64,000 nucleotides of DNA, from the NCBI GenBank assembly GCA_965247635.1, contig CBDFHJ010000010.1, positions 1 to 64,000 on the forward strand, given 5' to 3'. Of this stretch, positions 8,598 through 16,773 are shown piece by piece. The stretch comes from CBDFHJ01 sp965247635 (GTDB lineage: Bacteria; Chloroflexota; Dehalococcoidia; Lucifugimonadales; Australimonadaceae). The notes under the pieces were generated by a model. The model ran no database searches. It was not told the DNA's origin and saw nothing but the letters and a program-made list of their open reading frames with translations. Both the position numbers and the translations under genes were made by a program. Numbering within the stretch: the stretch's first letter is position 1; every line of letters starts with the position of its first letter.

Positions 8598-10655
8598 ATG
8601 AGATATTGGCCCATTGCGAACGGGAGCAGTCGATTGATTGTCGCGGAGCCAAGAACGCAAACGGTGAACGGCACCACGCAGGCCGGACCGCGCCTTGAGA
8701 GAGCGGTTCGGGGCTACGTGCGCGCCTACGCGTCGCTGCATGGACGGCGGAAAACTGCTGTAGACCTCGGCGTGTCCCGCCACACCCTCTGGCGATTCCT
8801 CGAACGGGATCAGATGGGGCGCGCCGTGCCCTCCGCCGTCCTGAGCTCCGTCGGCGGGAGCGTTCGAGCGATTGAGGCGGCCACATTCGAGATCATCATC
8901 GACCTGGAGGGCCTGCGACCAGACCTCGCGCTGCGTGGCTTGCGCCAGGGTTTCGAGGAGGCGCTCCTGCTGCTGTGCGCCGCGCCCCTGGCCACCGTGG
9001 ACGAGCTTTCCCGCTTCGGGCGCATCCCGGCCTCCACGCTCCGAGACCGGCTGAAGAAGCTGACCGAGCGGGGCCTGGTGGATTCCGTGCCGCACCATCT
9101 GAGCGTGCTGGGGACTCGCCCGCAGCTCCGGTACTTCCCAACGGAGAAGGGCGTCACCGCAGCGGGCGCAGCCACCAAGGGCCGGGAGCACATGCTGCGG
9201 TCCTACCCGGTGTCCAGGCAGTGGTTCCGGCTTCTGGCCGAGCGGCTGGACGCCGTGGCCGTGCTCCACCGCGCCGCCGCCATGGTCGCCGACGCCGACC
9301 CGCACGACGACCCGGTGCGGGTGGACCACTACCGCAACGGACCCTATGACGCGCTTCTCACCCTGTCCGGGGATCGTTCCATCGGCCTGATCCGCCAGGG
9401 TCCGGCCCTGCCCACGTCCAGGCTCCGCTACCGCCTGAGGAGCATCGAGAGACTGGACAGCAGCGACAGGCCCTTCGCGACCCTGGTGCTGACCCACGCA
9501 GACCAGGCCACCCGCAGGGCCGTCCGCTCCCTGGGCGACCCGTCGGAGCACCTCAGGACATTCGTGGCGACGGAAGGGGAGCTTCTAGCCGGAGACCACA
9601 CGGGAGTCGTCTGGCAACAGTGTGGGAGCGGCCTGGGCGAGGACAAGCCCGTGCGCATCGCCGCCGACGCATCCCTGGCGGGTATCCTGGCCTTGGCGGA
9701 GCGACTGCTGGACTCGTCCCACTCCTTCCTGGGCAAAAGCCCGAAGCTGAATCCCACCGCCCTGTACTCCTCCGGCGTGCAGGCCTCCATGCCGGAGCCT
9801 ACCCAGCAACTCACATCAACCCTCCCTGTGCAGCTGACCTGCGCCGAGAAGGACGCCCTCGACCTGCTGGCGGCCTGGCCCCTGTGCACCCGTGAGCAGC
9901 TCGCAGGACTGATGGGCGGCGTCACCCTGCGCAGGGTGAACCAGGTGCTCCGCTCCCTGGCCCAACGCGGTCTCGTCCGATCCGACGAGCCCCTACACAT
10001 GCTCACCGACGAGGGACTGACGTACCTGGCCCGCAGGGATCGTGCCGCCGTGGGGCTGACCCTCGACCGGTGGAGCGCCGAGCCTCTCTACCTGAACGCC
10101 GACATCTACGCGGGGACCGCGGTGCGCGCCCTCGCCTCCCAGCTCCGGCACCACGCCGGCGTCACCGGCTTCGCCGCCGCCCTGTCAACCGAGGTCGCCC
10201 GCTCCCCGGACCATGACCTGTTCGACCTGCTGCCCACGTCCCGCTCCAGCATCGGCTACCGCTACGACTGGACCACCTACGTCATCCATCCCGACGCCTC
10301 CTTAACCCTGGAATACAAAGGCCGGTGGCGTCCGTACCTGCTGGAGTTCGAGCGACGGGCCACAACGCCGAAGCGCGCCCGCTCCCGCCTGAAGTCCTAC
10401 CAGCGGTACTTCCAGAGCGGATGGGCTGAGCGGGACCACGAAGGGCGTCTGCCCCGGGTGCTCTTCGTCTTCGAGTCCTCCGACAACGAGAGCGCCTTCC
10501 TCGACGTCGCCGACGGAGTGAAGGGGGTGCCCATCATCACATCCAACGCAGAGACCATTGCCGAACAGGGCATCCTGGGCGACGCATGGATTCTTCCGCC
10601 CCCGCACTCCCTCGACAGGAGGCCGCTATCCTCCCTGGACCCGGTGGCAGAATGA
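8598..10655 (+). CDS. Replication-relaxation-like winged-helix protein
   Basis: About 685 residues, with two winged-helix-like segments: one around residues 130-200 (VDELSRFGRIPASTLRDRLK, then LTERGLVDS) and one around 430-490 (TREQLAGLMGGVTLRRVNQV, then RSLAQRGLVRSD). The C-terminal part resembles the replication-relaxation family found on plasmids and integrative elements, where a nuclease-like fold follows the DNA-binding domains (YTLEYKGRWRPYLLEFERRA-like region, with possible catalytic Glu residues). A near-N-terminal helix-turn-helix (KTAVDLGVSRHTLWRFL) is also visible. The frame is open from 8517, but I prefer ATG 8598; a GTG near 8662 is also possible. The likely role is maintenance or transfer of the element. 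Confidence 0.6.
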   Translation: MRYWPIANGSSRLIVAEPRTQTVNGTTQAGPRLERAVRGYVRAYASLHGRRKTAVDLGVSRHTLWRFLERDQMGRAVPSAVLSSVGGSVRAIEAATFEIIIDLEGLRPDLALRGLRQGFEEALLLLCAAPLATVDELSRFGRIPASTLRDRLKKLTERGLVDSVPHHLSVLGTRPQLRYFPTEKGVTAAGAATKGREHMLRSYPVSRQWFRLLAERLDAVAVLHRAAAMVADADPHDDPVRVDHYRNGPYDALLTLSGDRSIGLIRQGPALPTSRLRYRLRSIERLDSSDRPFATLVLTHADQATRRAVRSLGDPSEHLRTFVATEGELLAGDHTGVVWQQCGSGLGEDKPVRIAADASLAGILALAERLLDSSHSFLGKSPKLNPTALYSSGVQASMPEPTQQLTSTLPVQLTCAEKDALDLLAAWPLCTREQLAGLMGGVTLRRVNQVLRSLAQRGLVRSDEPLHMLTDEGLTYLARRDRAAVGLTLDRWSAEPLYLNADIYAGTAVRALASQLRHHAGVTGFAAALSTEVARSPDHDLFDLLPTSRSSIGYRYDWTTYVIHPDASLTLEYKGRWRPYLLEFERRATTPKRARSRLKSYQRYFQSGWAERDHEGRLPRVLFVFESSDNESAFLDVADGVKGVPIITSNAETIAEQGILGDAWILPPPHSLDRRPLSSLDPVAE

Positions 10656-10663
10656 CCACCACG

Positions 10664-10689
10664 CCGTTCCGACCACTTCCTGTAGGGGG
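10664..10689 (+). repeat. 26-base direct repeat, copy 1
   Basis: The segment CCGTTCCGACCACTTCC plus TGTAGGGGG lies just after the replication-relaxation-like gene. A nearly identical copy sits about 252 bases downstream. They may bind an element-encoded DNA-binding protein, such as the ribbon-helix-helix protein or the recombinase. Confidence 0.6.
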
Positions 10690-10915
10690 TGTCCCAGCAT
10701 GGCTGCTGGGACCATTTTGCAGGACTTCGCCGCCCTTGTTGCATCTTCCGCCCTCCCGATTGCAATTTGGTGCAGAACTGACACGTCAGGGGAGTCCCCG
10801 TCCACCTCACTTCTCCGTTGCACTTCAGCTTTGGCTCGTAGCGACACACGCCTCGCCGAGGACACTGACTACCAGCCCCATGATGGCCACTGGAGCATGT
10901 ACCACCGGCCCCAGT

Positions 10916-10941
10916 CCGTTCCCACGACTTCCTGTAGGGGG
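10916..10941 (+). repeat. 26-base direct repeat, copy 2
   Basis: Second copy of the repeat, differing from copy 1 only around positions 8-11. The gene-free interval 10656-11104 that holds both copies shows no other gene. It is the only long noncoding stretch inside the recombinase module, so an origin, transfer or regulatory function is possible. Confidence 0.6.
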
Positions 10942-11042
10942 ACAAAAGGGCATTCCTCTACTTACGGTGTCAGCCCCCAACAGGTCGAAACGTGACAATT
11001 GTTGCAGCGCCAAGACCCGCGACGACACCACCCTCATTGGGG

Positions 11043-11072
11043 TTGCGGGCCAGTGTCATGATAGTGTATAGT
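11043..11072 (+). promoter_or_regulatory. Candidate promoter of the ribbon-helix-helix/recombinase pair
   Basis: TTGCGG and TATAGT are separated by 18 bases, about 30 bases before the GTG of the small regulator gene. The A+T-rich bases around the -10 form an imperfect dyad (AGTGTATA ... ATGTACT), a possible operator for autoregulation. Confidence 0.4.
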
Positions 11073-11104
11073 AAGATAATGTACTACAACAGGAGACAAG
11101 AGGC

Positions 11105-11332
11105 GTGACCACCCCCAGGCGATCCAAGACCATCACCTTCTCCCTGCCGCCGGAGATGGAGGCGCAGGTGCGCGAGGTGATGAAGGAGGACGACCTATCC
11201 GTGAGCGAGCTGCTCAGACAGGGTATACGCCTGTTCATGGAGGAGCGGGAGTGGCGAAGACGGGAGCGGCTGGAACGACTGCGCTCCCGCACTACTACCG
11301 AGCAGGAAGAGACAGGGAGGAGAGAGCGATGA
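11105..11332 (+). CDS. Ribbon-helix-helix (CopG/Arc-like) DNA-binding protein
   Basis: A 75-residue protein. The N-terminal KTITFSLPPEMEAQVREVMK followed by SVSELLRQGIRLFMEE fits the strand-helix-helix pattern of the ribbon-helix-helix fold, and a highly charged tail follows. GTG 11105 is supported by AGGAG about ten bases upstream. The stop overlaps the start of the recombinase gene (ATGA), indicating an operon. The likely role is autoregulating the pair or directing recombination; proteins of this type often repress or assist integrases. Confidence 0.8.
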   Translation: MTTPRRSKTITFSLPPEMEAQVREVMKEDDLSVSELLRQGIRLFMEEREWRRRERLERLRSRTTTEQEETGRRER

Positions 11333-12963
11333 ACGACCGACTCGATCTGATACCAGCCGCCCTCTACGCCAGAGTATCCAGCGATCGCCAGGACGTGGAC
11401 TTGTCCGTGGCGGCCCAGCTTCGGGCGCTCAGGGACTATGCCGAGAAGAACGGCTACCTGGTCGCCCGCGAGTACGTGGACGAGGCCGAGAGCGGGCGCA
11501 TCGCCGACCGGCCCCAGTTCCAAAAGATGCTGGATGAGGCCGTCAAGCCGGAGGCCCCCTTCAAGGAGATCCTCGTCTGGAAGTTCTCCAGGTTCACCCG
11601 GAAGCGGGAGCACGCCGTCGCCTTCAAGGCCATGCTCCGGCGGCGGGGCGTCCGGGTCGTCTCCATCACCGAACACGCCGACGACTCCCCCACCGGCAAG
11701 CTCATGGAGGCCATCATCGAGAGCGTGGACGAGTTCTACAGCGAGAATCTGGCGCAGGAAGTTGTCCGGGGTATGCGAGAGGCCGCCTCTAGAGGTTTCT
11801 GGGTCGCCAGCCGCGTGCCCTACGGCTACCGCAAGCTCATGGTGCAGGACGGGGCCAAGAAGCGGCCCTCCCTAGAACCAGACGCGGCGACCTCCGCCGT
11901 CGTGGAGCGCATCTTCGGCATGGCCGAGGCAGGCAGGGGAATCCTGGCCATCACCCGCACCCTCAACGACGAGGGCATCGCCAACCCCACCGGCAGGCTC
12001 TGGTCCAAGAACGGCGTCCACATCATCCTGAGAAACGAGTCGTACACGGGGACTCTGGTCTGGGGTACCGACGCCAAGGACAAAGCTGAGCCTGTGCGGG
12101 TGGAGAAGGCCTTCCCCGCGATCATCTCCAAGGCCCAGTTCCGCCGGGTGAACCGGAAGCTCCACTCCCGCGCTCCCAAGCTGAGCCACCCCCGCCGTAT
12201 CGGAAGCTCCTACCTCCTCAGCGGCCTGGTCAGGTGCAGAACGTGCAACCGGGCGCTCTCCGGCCAGGACGCCAAGAGCGGGAAGTTCGCCTACTACGTC
12301 TGCCAGTCGGTGATGAAGCGGGGCCGCGGGGCCTGCGACGCCCCGCGGCTCAACGCTCGGCGCTTCGAGGAGTTGGTGGTCGGCAAGATTCGGGAGAACG
12401 TGCTCACCGAGTCCAACATCCGGGAGTTGGTGAAGCTGGTGGACGAAGAGATGGACGGGATTGCAAAGGAGCAGCGGCAGAAGCTGGAGACCATCGAGGC
12501 GGAGCTTGTGGACGTGAAGCGCAGGCTGGGACGACTCTACGACCTGGCGGAGACCACCGACCTGGACATCGACGACTTCAAGCCCAGGATACGCGACCAC
12601 CGGGAGCGTCAGGAGAGGCTTGAGGCATCTGCGGCGGAGGCCAGGTCTATGCTCTCGGAGAGGCGGGAGGTCCTGGACGACGTGGAGACCATCACGGCCT
12701 ACGCCCTGGACTTGAGCATGTTCCTGAACGAGAGCGAGCTGACGGAGCGCAGGGCCTTTATCGAGAGCTTCGTAAAGGAGATCGTGGTCATGCCCGACAA
12801 CGCCGTGGTGCGCTACACGATTCCGATGCCAGACGATAGCCCCATACCTGGGAGAGATGCCGAGGAGATGGCCCTGCACGCCCCGGTTCTGTCTACCGTC
12901 AAGTTTGGTGGGCGGTACTGGACTCGAACCAGTGACCTCCGCGATGTCAACGCGACGCTCTAA
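11329..12963 (+). CDS. Large serine recombinase (site-specific integrase of the element)
   Basis: About 544 residues. The N-terminal resolvase domain has the catalytic serine in YARVSSDRQ (about residue 17) and the downstream Arg-rich KFSRFTRKREH segment. A recombinase domain follows (VPYGYRKL ... NPTGRLWSKNGVHIILRNE), then a zinc ribbon at about residues 300-345 (CRTCNRALSG ... CQS ... GACDAPRLN), a coiled coil and a C-terminal tail. ATG 11329 follows GGAGGAGAG; the frame opens earlier but inside the regulator gene. The last 18 or so residues (YWTRTSDLRDVNATL) are the reverse strand of the tRNA-Val gene, showing that the recombinase lies at the attachment site. It probably integrates and excises the element to its left. 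Confidence 0.92.
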   Translation: MNDRLDLIPAALYARVSSDRQDVDLSVAAQLRALRDYAEKNGYLVAREYVDEAESGRIADRPQFQKMLDEAVKPEAPFKEILVWKFSRFTRKREHAVAFKAMLRRRGVRVVSITEHADDSPTGKLMEAIIESVDEFYSENLAQEVVRGMREAASRGFWVASRVPYGYRKLMVQDGAKKRPSLEPDAATSAVVERIFGMAEAGRGILAITRTLNDEGIANPTGRLWSKNGVHIILRNESYTGTLVWGTDAKDKAEPVRVEKAFPAIISKAQFRRVNRKLHSRAPKLSHPRRIGSSYLLSGLVRCRTCNRALSGQDAKSGKFAYYVCQSVMKRGRGACDAPRLNARRFEELVVGKIRENVLTESNIRELVKLVDEEMDGIAKEQRQKLETIEAELVDVKRRLGRLYDLAETTDLDIDDFKPRIRDHRERQERLEASAAEARSMLSERREVLDDVETITAYALDLSMFLNESELTERRAFIESFVKEIVVMPDNAVVRYTIPMPDDSPIPGRDAEEMALHAPVLSTVKFGGRYWTRTSDLRDVNATL

Positions 12964-12983
12964 CCAAGCTGAGCTAACCGCCC
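12909..12983 (-). tRNA. tRNA-Val (anticodon GAC)
   Basis: The reverse strand folds as a cloverleaf: acceptor GGGCGGT/ACCGCCC with discriminator A, D-stem GCTC/GAGC, anticodon stem TCGCG/CGCGG with loop TTGACAT, and T-arm CTGG-TTCGAGT-CCAG. The anticodon is GAC, reading GTC/GTT valine codons. CCA is not encoded. Its 3' half lies under the end of the recombinase frame, marking it as the likely integration target; the gene itself is intact. Confidence 0.95.
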
Positions 12984-12999
12984 ACGACCCACCAAAGGC

Positions 13000-13029
13000 A
13001 GTATAGGGTGACCCTTTCCAAAGCGTCAA
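13000..13029 (-). promoter_or_regulatory. Promoter of tRNA-Val
   Basis: On the minus strand TTGACG and TATACT are separated by 18 bases. The -10 ends about 17 bases before the mature tRNA 5' end. This is close to the sigma70 consensus. Confidence 0.65.
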
Positions 13030-13047
13030 CGCAATCGGTCGCGCGCC

Positions 13048-13076
13048 TTGCTAGGGGCCTAGGGCGATGCTATACT
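13048..13076 (+). promoter_or_regulatory. Promoter of the zinc-ribbon gene
   Basis: TTGCTA and TATACT are separated by 17 bases, 35 bases before the GTG at 13111. It is divergent from the tRNA-Val promoter. Confidence 0.5.
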
Positions 13077-13110
13077 CCGCGCGGTCAATACCGGATAGGG
13101 AGGGGATGCT

Positions 13111-13320
13111 GTGGAGAGCGCATGGCCAAAGTGTCAGAAGTGCAACACCGGAGACCTGGTTCCGCTTTCTGACTTCGGTAGTCAGGGAGCCGCTATCTAT
13201 TACAAAGCTTGGGTCTGCACCAATCCCGACTGTGGGTTCAACATCAAGATCCGCAACGGCGATGTGTACGTCAATGAACCCATCACCAGCGGTGAGTCCT
13301 ACGTTCCGCGGGTCCGATAG
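13111..13320 (+). CDS. Small zinc-ribbon protein
   Basis: 69 residues with two cysteine pairs, CQKC near residue 8 and CTNPDC near residue 36, which fit a zinc ribbon. The intervening sequence is strand-rich, with no helicase or polymerase signature. GTG 13111 has AGGGAGGGG a few bases upstream and its own promoter, which makes it more credible than the overlapping frame starting at 13067. It stands alone between the tRNA and the sortase gene. The function is unknown; such small ribbons often bind nucleic acid or protein partners. Confidence 0.7.
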   Translation: MESAWPKCQKCNTGDLVPLSDFGSQGAAIYYKAWVCTNPDCGFNIKIRNGDVYVNEPITSGESYVPRVR

Positions 13321-13464
13321 CCCTTACCACCTTCAGCGTTGCTCTGTACCGTGGCGTCCAGCCGTCGCGCGTTCCCCGTAATACATCCAAAGTAGCACAT
13401 CCAGACCAACGCGCAGGCCGTAGCATAGGAAACTGACCACCAGGGGCCGCCACACGCCTCTCGA

Positions 13465-14352
13465 ATGCCCCCAGACTTGGGCCGGATGCAGAACACCGCG
13501 TCACCAACCAAGGCACACTTATCTCGACGTTTCCTGGGCCTAGCGTTGCTGGGCGCGGGAGTCGTGCTGCTAGGGGCAGCGGGCGCCTACTACGGCTACG
13601 GTTACTTCGCGTCCCGCAATCTCGACCGGTTGGTGTACCAGGCCCAGGTGGAAACGGAGAGCACCGGCGAGGGAACCCTGGGGATGCGCAGCGCCTCCTC
13701 TTCGGAAGGGGCTGCGGGAGCGGTCGCCGGGCCGTCGCCGGCCGCGTATGCGCTCTACCCCGGCGGGCTTATTCCGGTTCGGCGGTGGGCAGACCCTCGG
13801 GGCACGCAGGCGTGGGACCAGGGCTCTCTGCTGGATGGGTTTACCCCAGTGCAACGGCTTGGGGACCCGCTCGTGGAAGGACAGGCCAGTGCCGCCCATC
13901 GGATCACCATCCCCGCGCTGTATATCGAGGCCGCGGTAGAGGAGCTGCGGGTGGTGAACCTGCTGGACAGCCGTGCCTACGAGACGCCAAAGTTCACCGT
14001 GGGGCACATCCCCACCACGCCGAACCCTGGGGCCACGGGCAACGGCTGGTTCTTCGGACACCTGGAGAGCCCACTTCAGGGCGAAGGGAACGTCTTCTCA
14101 CGTCTGCCTGAGATCCCGGCGCTGCTGCGAAACGGCGAGGACGTCTACATCGTGGTGGAGTCGGAGGAGCAGCGGCACCTCTATCAGGTGACGGAGACCG
14201 ACCTCATTCACGAGGACGATCTCGACCTCTACGAGGCGGACGATTCGAGGCTGACGCTGGTCACCTGCTTCCCCCGACTGAAGTACGACTACCGGCTGCT
14301 GGTCACCGCCAAGCTGGCGGGCTCCAGCGACCTGGCCCAGCCAACGGGATAG
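13465..14352 (+). CDS. Sortase (class D/E-like transpeptidase)
   Basis: 295 residues with an N-terminal membrane helix (FLGLALLGAGVVLLGAAG), a linker, and a C-terminal sortase domain. The catalytic triad is visible: His in GHLESP (about residue 198), Cys in LVTCFP (about 268) and Arg in YDYR (about 277). Sortases cleave sorting signals of secreted proteins and join them to the cell envelope or to pilins. No LPxTG-type substrate is recognisable in the window, so the target is unknown. The lipoprotein gene starts 10 bases downstream, so the two are probably one transcription unit. The preceding 144 bases hold no gene. Confidence 0.9.
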   Translation: MPPDLGRMQNTASPTKAHLSRRFLGLALLGAGVVLLGAAGAYYGYGYFASRNLDRLVYQAQVETESTGEGTLGMRSASSSEGAAGAVAGPSPAAYALYPGGLIPVRRWADPRGTQAWDQGSLLDGFTPVQRLGDPLVEGQASAAHRITIPALYIEAAVEELRVVNLLDSRAYETPKFTVGHIPTTPNPGATGNGWFFGHLESPLQGEGNVFSRLPEIPALLRNGEDVYIVVESEEQRHLYQVTETDLIHEDDLDLYEADDSRLTLVTCFPRLKYDYRLLVTAKLAGSSDLAQPTG

Positions 14353-14361
14353 ACAGCATCC

Positions 14362-15600
14362 GTGGCGCGATTCATTCGGCCAGCATCAGGCCTGCTCCTT
14401 ATCGTCTCGCTGCTGGTGCTGGCGGGCTGCTCTTCGGGCGAAACGGCGCCCACGCTCACGCCAACGGCGACGCCGAGCCCCACCATCCCCCTCTCGCTTC
14501 TGGCGACCCTGGACATCGTCCAGGCCAGGACAGCCGCGCTACGCGGGTTGGATCTCTTGGAGGACGTGGACCGGAGCTTCCTGGCCCGCGATGAGCTGGA
14601 AGCCTTCCTCGTGGCCGACCTGGAAGAGGAGGACCGGGAAGACCTGCTCAAGGTGCAGCAGGTCATGGCGATCCTGGGCCTTATCTCGCAGGACACCGAC
14701 CTCTATCAGCTCTTGCTCGACCTCTACGCGGAGCAGACACTTGGGCTGTACGACCCCGAGACGAAGCAGATGTACCTCATCGGCGAGCCGGACCGGTTCG
14801 GGCCGCTAGCCGAGGTGACCCTCGCCCACGAGTATGTCCACGCGTTGCAGCAGCAGCACTTTGATACCCATGCGTTGCGTGAGGCGATTAAGGAGGACCC
14901 CGAGGCGCTGGACGGCCTCACCGCCCTCATCGAGGGAGATGCCTACCTGCACTCGTTCGACTACATATCCGCCTTTCTGACCCCGGAGGAGCGGGAACAA
15001 GCGTTCCAAGGCGATGACGCGGGTAGCTCGGTATTTGACGCGGCGCCCTACGCCATCCAGCAATTCTTTCTCTTCCCGCTAGAGGGGTTGGCGTTCGTCG
15101 CTGACTTGGTCCGCCGCGGTGGACAGGGTGCTATCAACGATGCCTTTCTTAGACCTCCCGTGACCACCGAGCAGGTTCTGCACCCGGAAAAGTACAGGCA
15201 AGAGGAGGAGGCGATATCCGTCTTCTTGCCGGACCTGACAGGGGCGTTGGGCGCCGGTTGGGTCCAGGTGGACGACCAGGTCCTGGGGGAGCATTTCCTG
15301 CGGACGTACCTGGAAACCGGCACCTCGAAGCGGGCAGCCGCCGTGGCAGCCGCGGGATGGGGTGGCGGCCGATACCTGCTGCTGGAGGGTCCTGAGCAGC
15401 AGCGGCTCTTCGCGGCCCTGGTCATCTGGGACACGCAGGCGGATGCCCGTGAGTTCGCAGCCGCAGCCCTGGCCCCCCTCGCGGGCGTTCCACGCCAGCG
15501 GTACGCGGGGGTTGACGGAGCGCGAGTCTTGCTCATCGTGGCCCCGTCGGCAGAGCTGGTAAGGACCGTGCGCACCCAGTTTCCAGGCTTCCCGAATTGA
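14362..15600 (+). CDS. Lipoprotein with zincin motif HEYVH
   Basis: 412 residues starting at GTG. A lipoprotein signal peptide ends in LVLAGC (lipobox cysteine near residue 23), followed by a Thr/Pro-rich spacer. HEYVHALQQ at about residues 155-163 matches the HExxH zinc metalloprotease signature, and a conserved-looking EGDAY lies about 40 residues later, which might supply the third ligand. The protein is probably exported and lipid-anchored. Whether it is an active peptidase is not known. It follows the sortase closely, which suggests a joint envelope function. The family is unnamed to me. Confidence 0.75.
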   Translation: MARFIRPASGLLLIVSLLVLAGCSSGETAPTLTPTATPSPTIPLSLLATLDIVQARTAALRGLDLLEDVDRSFLARDELEAFLVADLEEEDREDLLKVQQVMAILGLISQDTDLYQLLLDLYAEQTLGLYDPETKQMYLIGEPDRFGPLAEVTLAHEYVHALQQQHFDTHALREAIKEDPEALDGLTALIEGDAYLHSFDYISAFLTPEEREQAFQGDDAGSSVFDAAPYAIQQFFLFPLEGLAFVADLVRRGGQGAINDAFLRPPVTTEQVLHPEKYRQEEEAISVFLPDLTGALGAGWVQVDDQVLGEHFLRTYLETGTSKRAAAVAAAGWGGGRYLLLEGPEQQRLFAALVIWDTQADAREFAAAALAPLAGVPRQRYAGVDGARVLLIVAPSAELVRTVRTQFPGFPN

Positions 15601-15638
15601 GCGAGGAACGTCAAGCTGCGCGCCTCCCAACGCCGCCG

Positions 15639-15667
15639 TTGACACGCTGCCGTCGCACTCGTATAGT
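15639..15667 (+). promoter_or_regulatory. Sigma70-type promoter of the trp operon
   Basis: TTGACA and TATAGT are separated by 17 bases. Transcription would start near 15675, just before the conserved first stem of the T-box leader. Confidence 0.75.
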
Positions 15668-15674
15668 CCTTATT

Positions 15675-16031
15675 AGAGGCGAAGAAGGGGACTAGTAGGC
15701 CTTCAGGCGAGACTCCAGCGAGCCGGCATGAGTGAGAAGCCGGCGTCGGCGCGAAGGCTGAATGGACCCCGGAGCCGCGGTCCGAACGGGGAAGGCTTAG
15801 CACCGCACTACGGTGCTTACCAAAAGCGGAGCGCCGCTGCTGGTGAGCCGGTCAGCAGTGGGTGCAGGGCACGCCCTGCTTAGGCGCCGCCGGGACGTCC
15901 CGTTACAGGCGAGCGGTGATAGCGGACGCCGACAGCGTGGCCGCTGTCGCCGGGTAAGGACCCCGATTCGTCGGGGAAGAAGGGTGGCACCGTGGCTAGC
16001 CCCGCCCCTTTGGTGGCGGGATTTTTTGTTT
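15675..16031 (+). promoter_or_regulatory. T-box leader, tryptophan (UGG specifier)
   Basis: The leader begins with GCGAAGAAGG and an AGTA motif (about 15694). The specifier context GAA-TGG-A puts codon UGG at 15763-15765. The T-box AGGGTGGCACCGTGG lies at 15981-15995, preceded by the hairpin CCCCGATTCGTCGGGG at 15961-15976. A GC-rich hairpin followed by TTTTTTG is the terminator. Uncharged tRNA-Trp should favour antitermination and so expression of the trp genes. The UGG specifier matches the downstream pathway. Confidence 0.9.
16001..16031 (+). terminator. Regulated terminator of the trp T-box
   Basis: The inverted repeat CCCGCC/GGCGGG is followed by ATTTTTTGTTT. It immediately follows the T-box sequence, as expected of a transcription-attenuating T-box. 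Confidence 0.85.
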
Positions 16032-16056
16032 GTAGCGACGAGGCGAGCGAGAGTAC

Positions 16057-16773
16057 ATGTACTACCCGACCTTGGAAGAGGTGAAGGAGCTAGCCCGCGG
16101 CGGCGGCAACCTGGTGCCCGTGTACCGGGAGGTCCAGGCCGACCTGGAGACGCCCGTATCGGCCTACCTGAAGGTTGCTCAGGGGCCCTACTCCTTCCTG
16201 CTGGAAAGCGTGGAGGGTGGCGAGCGGCTGGCCCGCTATAGCTTCATCGGCGCTGAGCCGTATCGCGTGTTGAAGACCGGGCCCGGCCAGCCGGAGGGCG
16301 CGGTGGACCCGTTGGCCCACGTGCAGGCGGAGCTGGCGCGCTCCGAGCCGGTCGTCGTGCCTGGCTTGCCCCGCTTCCTGGGCGGCGCCGTTGGCTACCT
16401 GGCCTTCGAGTGCGTCCGCTACTTTGAGCCGCGGGTCCCGGCCAGCCCAAACGATACCTTGGGGCTGCCTGAGTCGGTCTTCCTCTTCACCGACACGCTG
16501 GTGGTGTTCGACCACGTGAAGCACAAGATGCAGGTGGTGGGCCACGCCCGCCTCGACGGCGACGTGGAGAGCGCATACCGCGAGGCGGTGCGGCGCATCG
16601 ATACGCTGGTGGCGCGGCTTCAGAAGCCGCTGGCTTCTCCGGCCGTCGTGGCCTACCTACAGGCCGGCGGCGGCGTGGTCTACGACAGCGATCCCGAGCG
16701 CGAGTACCAGGAGACGCTGCAGAAGATGAATGCCCTGCTCCGGGCCATCGCCATCGCCGAGGCGCGTGAGTAA
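16057..16773 (+). pseudogene. trpE: Anthranilate synthase component I, truncated to the N-terminal half
   Basis: The 238 residues match the N-terminal domain of TrpE (tryptophan-binding/feedback region; YSFLLESVEGGERLARYSFI, then FLGGAVGYLAFECVRYFE). Full TrpE is about 500 residues. The frame ends shortly after EYQETLQKMNALLR, just where the chorismate-binding catalytic domain should begin, with an unrelated AIAIAEARE tail and TAA. The next 320 bases are repeats and contain no trace of the missing domain. No other TrpE-like C-terminal half occurs in the window. The operon could be inactive at this step, a second trpE may exist elsewhere, or a deletion or assembly joint removed about 260 codons. 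Confidence 0.85.

Noticed and set aside
8571..9551. 326-codon minus-strand frame opposite the replication-relaxation-like gene
   Set aside because: Composition (Gly/Gln/Arg/Val-rich, no motif) marks it as a shadow of the high-GC plus-strand gene.
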